Below, piece by piece: positions 1 to 6,948 of a DNA stretch of 64,000 nt. Both the position numbers and the translations under genes were made by a program. This DNA comes from an uncultured Ramlibacter sp. (GTDB lineage Bacteria; Pseudomonadota; Gammaproteobacteria; Burkholderiales; Burkholderiaceae_C): NCBI RefSeq assembly GCF_936925435.1, contig NZ_CAKZHQ010000026.1:20518-84517 (forward strand). Reading direction: 5' to 3'. Every line of letters starts with the position of its first letter. Within the stretch, counting starts at the first letter, position 1. A model generated the notes under the pieces. That model was given only the letters and a program-made list of their open reading frames with translations. It was not told the DNA's origin and did no database searches.

Positions 1-2
1 CC

Positions 3-473
3 GAGCGCGAAATCATCTACGACGGCAAGACCATCACGCTCTACACACCGGTGCAGAAATACTATTCGACGCTGGCGGTCACCGCGACGCTGGGCGACCT
101 GATCAACAAGCTGCAGGAGGAATACGCCGTCGAGATGCCGCTGGCGGACGTGTTTCTGTTCGGCACCCCGGCCGCTCCGCTCGACAAGCTGGAGTCGGCC
201 ATGATCGCCGGGCAGGATTTCATCGAGGGCGAACTCTGCGATCACTACGCCTACCGACAGGGCAAGCTCGACTGGCAGATCTGGATCAGCGCGGCCGCTG
301 GCAAGCCGTTGCCGCGCAAGATCGTGATCACCAATCGCGCTGATGAAGCGCGGCCGCAGTCGGTCTCGCTGATCGATTGGAACCTGAAGCCGGCCGCGAA
401 CGCTGCTGCATTCAAGTTCACGCCGCCCAAGGGCGCGACCAAGGTCGAAGTCGTCCCACGCAAGACCAAGTAA
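3..473 (+). CDS. DUF2092 family periplasmic protein (5' end outside window)
   Basis: The reading frame is open from the first bases of the window, so the gene is 5'-truncated and about 156 residues are visible. The visible part, with the IYDGKTITLYTP stretch followed by an acidic, LolA-like beta-rich region and a C-terminal FKFTPPKGA motif, resembles DUF2092 proteins, which are predicted periplasmic and distantly LolA-like. Function is unknown. The gene lies 11 bp upstream of a secreted Gly/Asn-rich protein, and the two probably form an operon ending at the hairpin near 1031-1074. A GTG at 51 is an internal codon, not the start. Confidence 0.75.
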   Translation, partial: EREIIYDGKTITLYTPVQKYYSTLAVTATLGDLINKLQEEYAVEMPLADVFLFGTPAAPLDKLESAMIAGQDFIEGELCDHYAYRQGKLDWQIWISAAAGKPLPRKIVITNRADEARPQSVSLIDWNLKPAANAAAFKFTPPKGATKVEVVPRKTK

Positions 474-484
474 GGAGCACCATC

Positions 485-973
485 ATGAAGAGATCATTCG
501 GCAGTCTTGCTGCGACCGTGGTGACCGTCCTCGGGCTCGCATGCCTTGTCATGGCCCCTGATGCCAACGCCGCCGGCGAAAGACGGGGCGGCGGCGGCGG
601 CGGTGGTGGTGGTGGTGGTGGTGGCGGCAACGCGCGCGCTGGACAGGCGCAGGTGAACAACACCAAGGCCGACGCGCGCACCAACAACGTCCGCAGCACC
701 AGCGTCAACAACGTGAACAACAACAACGTGAACGTGAACAGAAACGTCAACGTGAACGCCAACAACCACAACAACGGCTGGGACAACGACTATCACCCGG
801 TGGCCGGCGCCGCCGTGATCGCCGGCACGGCCGCCCTCATCGGCTCGATGGTGCGCACGCCGCCGGCGGGCTGTGCTCCTGTGAACTACTCCGGCATCGT
901 GTACCAGCAGTGCGGTGGCACCTGGTATGCGCCGCAGGGGTCGCAGTTCGTGGTGGTCGCGCCGCCGTACTGA
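485..973 (+). CDS. Secreted Gly/Asn-rich protein
   Basis: A 162-residue protein. The ATG is preceded by AAGGAGCACC, a good ribosome binding site. The first ~28 residues form a signal peptide ending near NANA-A. A run of 14 consecutive glycines follows (about residues 36-49), then an Asn/Val-rich low-complexity stretch (VNNNNVNVNRNVNVN), then a hydrophobic Ala-rich segment and a C-terminal region with two cysteines ending in VVVAPPY. The last part resembles small glycine-zipper or surface proteins that often sit beside DUF2092 genes. Function is unknown; an envelope-associated role is inferred from the signal peptide and neighbour. Confidence 0.8.
   Translation: MKRSFGSLAATVVTVLGLACLVMAPDANAAGERRGGGGGGGGGGGGGGNARAGQAQVNNTKADARTNNVRSTSVNNVNNNNVNVNRNVNVNANNHNNGWDNDYHPVAGAAVIAGTAALIGSMVRTPPAGCAPVNYSGIVYQQCGGTWYAPQGSQFVVVAPPY
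589..627 (+). repeat. GGN trinucleotide microsatellite coding poly-glycine
   Basis: Thirteen to fourteen tandem GGC/GGT codons lie in the secreted Gly-rich protein. About seven GGT units are identical in a row, so slippage would change glycine number without shifting frame. Confidence 0.85.
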
Positions 974-1030
974 CCTTTGCGCGAGATAGAGGCCCCATGC
1001 CTCAGTGACCCTGATGCCTCTGGTCTTTTA

Positions 1031-1074
1031 GCGCCTCCGCAGTCTTCATGGCTCCGGAGGCGCTCATGCTTTTT
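1031..1074 (+). terminator. Rho-independent terminator after the DUF2092 operon
   Basis: A perfect 9-bp stem, GCGCCTCCG (1031-1039) with CGGAGGCGC (1055-1063), has a 15-nt loop and is followed six bases later by TTTTT. It sits between the end of the plus-strand genes and the convergent usher gene. The large loop and offset T-run make it moderate rather than certain. Confidence 0.5.
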
Positions 1075-1185
1075 CGTGGCGGCGGAACGTTCATCGCTTT
1101 GACTCCCATGGACGGCACGGTCGCCCCAGACCAGATCAGGCAGCCCCAGCGCATCTTATGCAACAAGTCGCCAGAAAATGGCGCG

Positions 1186-3501
1186 TCATTGGCATGTGAA
1201 GTTCCCCAGCGTCGCACCTGACGCGAAATCGGCCGGCAGTTCGACGCTCGCACGGCATGAGCGCTCGCCTATCGTCACCTGCAAGGCATTGGGCTTGCCG
1301 CGGGCCAGGCCGCTCACATACACCCGGCCGCGCCGCGCCACCGGAAAGTCCTCCTGGGCCTCGCCAATGCGTACCGTCGCGCCGGCCGGCACGGGCTGGC
1401 CGCTGGCCTCCATCAGCGTGAGTGTGGCCGAGAGCCTGCGCGCGACGCCCATGTCCACCAACACGCCCATCCGGCTGGCGATCTTGACCGACTTGCTGCT
1501 GGCGCCGAACGAGCCTTCCAGTGGAATGTCCTCAGCCTGGAAAGAAATGGCGCTGGGAAGGAACCCGGACAGCCGCGGGATGACGGCCACGCCCTGGTTG
1601 TCGGTCGCGCCGACCGGCTGGCCATTGCTGTAGACCCGCACGTCCGGAAAGTCCGCCACCTTGACGATCGCGAAGCCCTGGTCGAGGTAGCGCGACAGCC
1701 GCCATTCGCCGCTGGCCGCTGCCACGCCGCCGCGCACAAAGGCCCGAGTGGCCTGGGTTCCGAAGGATTCTGAAGCCTCGACGCCGAACTGGCCGAAGCC
1801 GGTCTGCAGGAAGGCGCCGAGCTCCACTCGCCGCGCCTCGGTCTGTTCGCCGGCCAGCACGCGGTAGCCGAAGCTGTCGGTCTCCAGCAGGTTGCGGCTG
1901 ACTTCCAGCAGCACGTCGGGTTTGGCCGCGTCGCTGCGCCGCTCGACGGAGGCTGTGGCGAAGTCGCGGTCGCCCAAGGGCAGCGCCAGTGTGAGGGAAA
2001 ACACCTTGTTCGCCGTCTGCGTGCCCCAGAACTTCGAGACATTCGCGCTGAGCGTGGACGAGCGCCATAGCGAGATGGTCCAGCCAAGGCTTGCGGAATT
2101 GAACTCGCCAGTCGTGTCTGTGCTGCGCAGCCACAGCGCGTTGAGCCATTGCCGCTCACCGACCCGCATGGAGCCCGAGAACTGGCGCACGGACAGGGTG
2201 CGGATCTGGCCGGGCTCGTAGGCGATGTCCACGTAATCGGGGCTGCGCTGCTCCGCCGCGGCACCCAGGCTCCAGTTGCGCTCGGTGCGCTGGAAGAACA
2301 GCTTGGCGAGCGCGCCGCTGCCCAGCCCGCTGCTGGCGGCCGCCGCCACGCCCACCAGGCCCAGCACGGGCACCGTGGCCTGGACCACACCGCCCAGATT
2401 GGCGCGGTCGGCCATGCCCTCGGCCCGCCCCTCGATGGTCAGGCGATCGGTCACGCCATAGCGGTGGGTGGCGACGGCGGCCCAGTCGCGGTAGACATTG
2501 CTCTGGATGGCGTAGTCGTGTCGCAGCAGGCCGACCTCGTAGGAGAAATCATGCAGGCCTTGCCGCAGCATCGAGTCGTAGCGCACATAGGGCACGATCG
2601 CGGTCGATTCCTGGCCGAACACGTCGCGCACCACCACCCGCACATTGCCGGCGCCCACGGGCACGGGCAGGTTGGACACCGAGAACGCACCGGGCTTGAC
2701 CGGTGCCGAATAGGCCTTGGCGTTGCCGATGTAGACGTCGACCGTCGAAGGCACGGCGGCCGTGCCGGACACGTCCGCCGTGGGGTAGGTGATCAGCAGT
2801 GGCGTCGTGCCGAAATTGCGCTGGTACTGCAGGCCGCCGATGCGCATCGACGCGCCATAGCTGCCAGAGCGCGTGATGGTGTCACCCACCACCGTGCTGG
2901 TGACGCTGCGCGGGTCGTCACGCCGGAACGTGGTGTCCAGCCGGATGGTGCTCCGGCCGTTGTCGCCGCTGAAGAAGCTGGAGGTGAACAGGCCCAGGCG
3001 CGAGAACGCCCCGAGCTCCCAGTTGGCGCCCAGCGTCGACAGCCCTGCGCTGCGGTCCCAGCGCAGGTCGTAGTTGAGAAAGCCGCCCGGTGCATAGCTC
3101 ACCGGGACGCTGTCTTCCACCGACAGCGACGCGTTGGTGCCGCCTAGCATCTCCAGCGGAAAGTCCAGGGCCAGGGTCAGCGCCGCGGCATCCAGCTTGT
3201 AGGGCAGGCTCAGGCTCTCGGCGCAGAACCAGCGCGCGCCGGAAAAATCCTGCAAGGCCAGCTGGCCCGGGGTAATGCCCCACTGCGCGACATCGGTCTC
3301 AGCGATGTACAGCGGGCCGGCGGGGCCCAGGAAGCGCACGGCAGCCACCTCGCGCTCCTGGCCATTGACGACGGGCTGGACCAAGAGCGCTGCCGCCGCG
3401 GAGGCTTGCGCTGCGCCGGCCTGGCATTGTGGGGTCTGCGCATGCGCGGCCAGCAACGGAGCGGCGAGGGCCGCCGCCGTCAACGCAGCCGGGTGTCGCA
3501 C
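1186..3501 (-). CDS. Outer-membrane usher of an archaic chaperone-usher pilus
   Basis: A 771-residue protein, close to the usual usher length. A signal peptide (MRHPAALTAAALAAPLLAAHA) is followed by the N-terminal periplasmic domain, a long beta-barrel with the plug region (IGNAKAYSAPVKPG...VSNLPVPVGAGNV, a typical usher signature) and C-terminal Ig-like domains with VYSNGQPVGATDNQG. Ushers are pores that assemble pilin-chaperone complexes on the cell surface. The gene begins 6 bp after the chaperone and is last in the operon. The match to spore-coat-U (Csu-like) systems follows from the SCPU-type pilin upstream. Confidence 0.9.
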   Translation of the reverse strand: MRHPAALTAAALAAPLLAAHAQTPQCQAGAAQASAAAALLVQPVVNGQEREVAAVRFLGPAGPLYIAETDVAQWGITPGQLALQDFSGARWFCAESLSLPYKLDAAALTLALDFPLEMLGGTNASLSVEDSVPVSYAPGGFLNYDLRWDRSAGLSTLGANWELGAFSRLGLFTSSFFSGDNGRSTIRLDTTFRRDDPRSVTSTVVGDTITRSGSYGASMRIGGLQYQRNFGTTPLLITYPTADVSGTAAVPSTVDVYIGNAKAYSAPVKPGAFSVSNLPVPVGAGNVRVVVRDVFGQESTAIVPYVRYDSMLRQGLHDFSYEVGLLRHDYAIQSNVYRDWAAVATHRYGVTDRLTIEGRAEGMADRANLGGVVQATVPVLGLVGVAAAASSGLGSGALAKLFFQRTERNWSLGAAAEQRSPDYVDIAYEPGQIRTLSVRQFSGSMRVGERQWLNALWLRSTDTTGEFNSASLGWTISLWRSSTLSANVSKFWGTQTANKVFSLTLALPLGDRDFATASVERRSDAAKPDVLLEVSRNLLETDSFGYRVLAGEQTEARRVELGAFLQTGFGQFGVEASESFGTQATRAFVRGGVAAASGEWRLSRYLDQGFAIVKVADFPDVRVYSNGQPVGATDNQGVAVIPRLSGFLPSAISFQAEDIPLEGSFGASSKSVKIASRMGVLVDMGVARRLSATLTLMEASGQPVPAGATVRIGEAQEDFPVARRGRVYVSGLARGKPNALQVTIGERSCRASVELPADFASGATLGNFTCQ

Positions 3502-3507
3502 ACGGCT

Positions 3508-4200
3508 TCAGCGTTTGACGTCGGTCGTGAAGGTGCCGCGGTCGGTGGTGACTTGCATCTTCAGTGGCCCGTCAGCCTGCATCTTCAGCGGCCAGCTCCT
3601 CGTCAGCGTGTTGCCCGCCAGCACATAGGCCGCCGACGGCACCTTGAGCAGTTCGCCGGCCTTGGGGGAAGTCACTGTCCATTCGCGCAGCTTGAGGTTG
3701 GCCTTGCCGGTGTTGCGGATCTGGACCTGGAGTTCGTCCTTCACCAGCAACACCGACAGCGCGGCCTCGCCCTTGAGGACGGGGCCGGCCGCCGGCGCGA
3801 CGAAGACCGGGATCGCCATCGACACGATGGTCTTGAGCGAGTTGGCCTTGATCTCCTGCGCAGCGGGCACTTCGTCGATGAAGATGCGGTAGGCGTGCTC
3901 GGCGCCGTCCTGCCGCCGGTTGAGCTGGACGCGCACCACCTGCGACGCGCCCTTTTCCAGGCGGAAGGTCGCCGGCGCGAGCAGCAGTTCGTCGGTCTGC
4001 GTGTAGGTGTCGTCGTAGTTGGCCTGCGTCCAGCGGACCGCCCGCGCCTCGAAGGTCTTGGCCTCGTCGGTGTTGGTGACGCTCAACGAACTGGCGCGGT
4101 TGGGGCCCAGCTCAACGCGCAGCGGCACGATGGCGAAACCGCCCGCCTGCGCGGCGCAGCAAATCAGCAGGGACAGCCAGAGAAAAACGGTGCGCAGCAT
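3508..4200 (-). CDS. PapD-like periplasmic pilus chaperone
   Basis: A 230-residue protein starting at the ATG that follows AAGGAGCCTTG; a TTG one codon upstream is too close to that ribosome binding site. A signal peptide ends near CAAQA. The first Ig-like domain has VPLRVELGPNRASSLSVTN and RAVRWTQ, and the second half has VQIRNTGKANLKLREWTV. These are hallmarks of archaic (CsuC-type) chaperones, which fold and cap pilin subunits by donor-strand complementation before delivery to the usher. It lies 9 bp after the SCPU pilin gene and 6 bp before the usher gene. Confidence 0.9.
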   Translation of the reverse strand: MLRTVFLWLSLLICCAAQAGGFAIVPLRVELGPNRASSLSVTNTDEAKTFEARAVRWTQANYDDTYTQTDELLLAPATFRLEKGASQVVRVQLNRRQDGAEHAYRIFIDEVPAAQEIKANSLKTIVSMAIPVFVAPAAGPVLKGEAALSVLLVKDELQVQIRNTGKANLKLREWTVTSPKAGELLKVPSAAYVLAGNTLTRSWPLKMQADGPLKMQVTTDRGTFTTDVKR

Positions 4201-4209
4201 CAAGGCTCC

Positions 4210-4707
4210 TTAGTAGTAGATACGCACCGTGATGGTGTCGACGTACTCTTCCGACGGCACGGTCTGGGCGGCGGGGATGGTCCCGAAGACCGTGTGGTCC
4301 TGCGCCAGGCCCGTGCCCGTGCCCGTCACGGTGTCCGAGCCGGGCGTGTTACCCCAGACGGTGCTGCGCGCCGAGTCAGAATAAAGCTGGTAGTTCAGCA
4401 CATTGGCCGCGGCCGACGCCAGCTTGCGCTGGGTGACGGTCGCGCCCGGTGAAGTGCCTTCGTTCAGACCGATCTGGTAACTGGTGTTGGGCGTGCAGGT
4501 CGCCCGCAGCAAGGTCGTGCCCTGGAGCGGGCTGGCGCCCTGGGCGCTGTAGACGCCGAAGTCAAGGTTGCTGGCGCTGATGTCGCACACCGCGTTCACG
4601 CGCGCCGAGACCCGGAAGCTGGTGTTGGCGGTGTTTTGCTGGGCATGGACATGGGTCCAGGGCAACAAGCCAAGCGTCAGAAGAACCGCCAGATGCCGTC
4701 TCATCAT
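4210..4707 (-). CDS. SCPU-domain (spore coat U) pilin subunit
   Basis: A 165-residue protein. Of two adjacent ATGs, the upstream one has GGAGG five bases away. A signal peptide ends at VHA-QQ. The mature part shows the SCPU pattern: VSARVNAVCDISASNLDFGVY near the N terminus with the first cysteine, LLRATCTPNTSYQIGLNEG with the second, and a C-terminal TVPSEEYVDTITVRIYY beta-strand. This family forms archaic chaperone-usher fibres such as Csu pili. It is the first gene of the operon and the only pilin found in it. Confidence 0.88.
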   Translation of the reverse strand: MMRRHLAVLLTLGLLPWTHVHAQQNTANTSFRVSARVNAVCDISASNLDFGVYSAQGASPLQGTTLLRATCTPNTSYQIGLNEGTSPGATVTQRKLASAAANVLNYQLYSDSARSTVWGNTPGSDTVTGTGTGLAQDHTVFGTIPAAQTVPSEEYVDTITVRIYY

Positions 4708-4744
4708 CTTCACCTCCAGCAAATGTTGCCAATTGTTCAGTTGC

Positions 4745-4774
4745 AGTATAGGGCCATGACCACGGGCAGTCCAA
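4745..4774 (-). promoter_or_regulatory. Putative sigma70 promoter of the chaperone-usher operon
   Basis: On the minus strand TTGGAC (plus 4769-4774) is followed by an 18-bp spacer and TATACT (plus 4745-4750), about 40 bp upstream of the SCPU pilin start. Both hexamers match four or five of six consensus bases. Confidence 0.5.
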
Positions 4775-4949
4775 GCAAGAACTGGCCCTGGGCGATGGCC
4801 CTAACCCTGATGCCGGCAGGCGCTGCCAGCGCTGTCCGTCGCCCAAACGATCACCGCGGCATCGGCCATGCCGCTGAGGGGCCGAACTGATGTAGGCTTG
4901 CCGCCGGTTCCCAGCCTTTTGCCAGGACGCCAGGACGAAAGGAGCCCCC

Positions 4950-5492
4950 ATGTTGCATCGCCTCATTCTTGTGTCGCTCGCCGCCTTGCTGGCGTCTTGC
5001 GCCAGCACACCAACCGTCAAGACCGACTTCGATCCCGCCGCCACCTTCAGCAGCTACAAAACCTATAGCTGGCTGAGCAAGCCCACGGGCGGCTCGCCAC
5101 TGGCGCAGCAGCGCATCGTCGACGGCATCGACGCCAGGCTCAAGGCCAAGGGCTGGACGTTGTCGCCCAGCGGTGATGTCCGCATCGCTGCCAACGTCAC
5201 CGCCCAGGAGAAGCAGGACTACACCACCTACTACAGCGGCATGGGCTACGGCATGGGCTGGCGCGGCTACGGTTACGGCGCCGGCCCCGGCATGGCCACC
5301 ACATCGGTCTACACCTACGAGGTGGGCACCCTGGTGGTCGACATGTTCGACACCTCGACCAAGCGCGCCATCTGGCGCGGCCACGCCAGCGGTGTATTGC
5401 CCGACAACCCGGACAAGATGGCGGCGCTGCTGCAGGCATCGCTCGACCAGCTGTTTGCGGACTTCCCGCCCAAGCCCGCGGCGGCGAAGTGA
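4950..5492 (+). CDS. DUF4136 lipoprotein
   Basis: A 180-residue protein. A short signal peptide ends in a lipobox, LLASC, with the lipidated cysteine at residue 17; the following Ala-Ser does not suggest inner-membrane retention. The VKTDFDPAATFSSYKTYSW segment right after the lipobox is typical of DUF4136, and the C-terminal half has VGTLVVDMFD and KRAIWRGHASG. A Gly/Tyr-rich loop (GMGYGMGWRGYGYGAG) lies in the middle. Function is unknown; an outer-membrane location is inferred. AAAGGAGCC precedes the ATG. It is divergent from the pilus operon and appears monocistronic. Confidence 0.85.
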   Translation: MLHRLILVSLAALLASCASTPTVKTDFDPAATFSSYKTYSWLSKPTGGSPLAQQRIVDGIDARLKAKGWTLSPSGDVRIAANVTAQEKQDYTTYYSGMGYGMGWRGYGYGAGPGMATTSVYTYEVGTLVVDMFDTSTKRAIWRGHASGVLPDNPDKMAALLQASLDQLFADFPPKPAAAK

Positions 5493-5602
5493 CTCTGAAG
5501 TGAGCTTGCGGCGGATCAGGGCCTGCTGGCGGCCGCTCAGGGTTTGCAAGGGCTGTGCCATTGGGTGAGCCGCACCATACTGTCCAGGTCCACTGAAAAG
5601 CG

Positions 5603-6502
5603 ATGTTGACCCCCCTGCGCCAGCCGCCCCGCAAGCCCTCCGCGGGCTTCACCCTGATCGAGGTCATGGGTGTGGTCGCCATCGTGGCGGCCCTGGCTGT
5701 GGTGGCTGTGCCGGTGTACCGCGACTATGTGCAGCGGGCCCAACTCGCGCAGCTGCTCAGCCAGATCGACCAGATCGCCACCTCGGTGCAGGTCGAGGAT
5801 GCCACCGGCGAGCGCAACCTGCAGCGCGATGCCAAGCCTGGGAAGGCCCCGCCCCAGTTGCAGGTCGTGGCGGACGCGGCGTTCAGCGAGCCGGGCGGCA
5901 TCCGCCTGCTGCTGATCCGCGCGCCGGCCGGCTTCTTCGCCTCGTCGCCGCAAACTGCCCGCTACGGTCTGATCGCCGACCTGACGCCGCCGGCCGACGA
6001 AAGGCGCCTGCGTGAGCTGGCCCGGGCCTTGCCCTACAACGCCGGTGACAAGCTTTGGCTGGCGTCGGGCCAGCTGGCGTTTCCGCTGGTGGATGGGGCG
6101 GCTCCCGGCGCGGCAAGCGCCCGACCGGCGACGGGGTGGGAGGGCGCCGCCACGCTGGACGGGACCGGAGGCTGGACCTGCCAGGGCACGGTGTCGGTCT
6201 ATGGTTCGGATGGCCAGCTGCTCACGGGCGTGAACGCCGGCGTGCGCATCCAGGTCACGCTCAGCGTCACCGGCTGGGACGGCAAACCCTTCGAGCGCAA
6301 CTGGACCGACCAGGGCAATCTGGCCGGGGGCAAGGCCAGCTTCAGCTTGCGGGGCCTGAGCGCCCAGGCCGGCCGGGGTGAGGTTGTCACCGGCTGCAAG
6401 CTCGCCGTGAGCGAGGTTGTCTACTACTATCCGACCAATCCGCCGGTCCAGTGGGACGGCGGCAAGCCGACCCTGCAGATCAACAAGCCGCCCACGCCGT
6501 GA
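5603..6502 (+). CDS. Type IV prepilin-like protein
   Basis: A 299-residue protein. After a 15-residue basic leader comes G-FTLIEVMGVV, a canonical type IV prepilin cleavage site with Glu at +5 and a following hydrophobic helix (AIVAALAVVAVPVYRDYVQRAQL). It is longer than a major pilin (usually 140-180 residues), and the C-terminal part has no obvious relative. A minor pilin or pseudopilin is the best call. Its TGA overlaps the next ATG (TGATG), and an ATPase follows, so the three genes look translationally coupled. Confidence 0.8.
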   Translation: MLTPLRQPPRKPSAGFTLIEVMGVVAIVAALAVVAVPVYRDYVQRAQLAQLLSQIDQIATSVQVEDATGERNLQRDAKPGKAPPQLQVVADAAFSEPGGIRLLLIRAPAGFFASSPQTARYGLIADLTPPADERRLRELARALPYNAGDKLWLASGQLAFPLVDGAAPGAASARPATGWEGAATLDGTGGWTCQGTVSVYGSDGQLLTGVNAGVRIQVTLSVTGWDGKPFERNWTDQGNLAGGKASFSLRGLSAQAGRGEVVTGCKLAVSEVVYYYPTNPPVQWDGGKPTLQINKPPTP

Positions 6503-6948
6503 TGCAGCAGCCCCCTGAGCGCGACCCCGACGGCCAGCCGCCAGCTGGCTGGGATGCCATCGTCCAACGCGCGCAGCGCGAGGCCGTGCGCGATGACGCG
6601 GGCCGGGAGGCGTTGCGCGCACCGGGGCCGGCGCCGCTGTGGCGCGCCTGGTGGCTGCATGGCGGCGCGGGGGCGCTGCTGATGCTGGCCGTGGGTCTGG
6701 TGGCGTGGCAGCACCTGCGGCCACTGCCGGCGCCCAGCGTCACGGACCTGGACCAGGGCCGGCGCGCGCTGCTCTCCCTGGTCAGCGCATCGCTGGCCGA
6801 CCATGTCCGGCTGCACGGAGGCTACCCCGATAACCTGGGCTCGGCCCTGCCGCTGGACGTGAGCGTCGAGTACCGGCGCACGCCGGAAGGCTACGAGCTG
6901 TCGGTCCGCCTGAGCGACGGGCAGCTGCTTTTGACAAAGGCGCCGTGA
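6502..6948 (+). CDS. Single-pass membrane protein, unknown, in the prepilin/ATPase cluster
   Basis: A 148-residue protein with a start overlapping the prepilin stop by one base. Residues 1-50 are hydrophilic and rich in Pro and Arg, about residues 51-69 form a transmembrane helix, and the remainder is presumably periplasmic, with a GGYPDNLGSALP motif resembling the YP-x-L segment of pseudopilin-like globular domains. I do not recognise a family. The inside-to-outside single-pass layout and position suggest an assembly component comparable in topology to PilN, PilO or GspM, but no sequence similarity to them is claimed. Confidence 0.65.
   Translation: MQQPPERDPDGQPPAGWDAIVQRAQREAVRDDAGREALRAPGPAPLWRAWWLHGGAGALLMLAVGLVAWQHLRPLPAPSVTDLDQGRRALLSLVSASLADHVRLHGGYPDNLGSALPLDVSVEYRRTPEGYELSVRLSDGQLLLTKAP

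Noticed and set aside
2149..3147. A 332-codon plus-strand open frame
   Set aside because: Mirror of the usher gene with His/Arg/Gln-rich composition.
5493..5602. TTGCAA and CATACT as a promoter for the prepilin gene
   Set aside because: The spacing is about 26 bp, too long for a sigma70 promoter.
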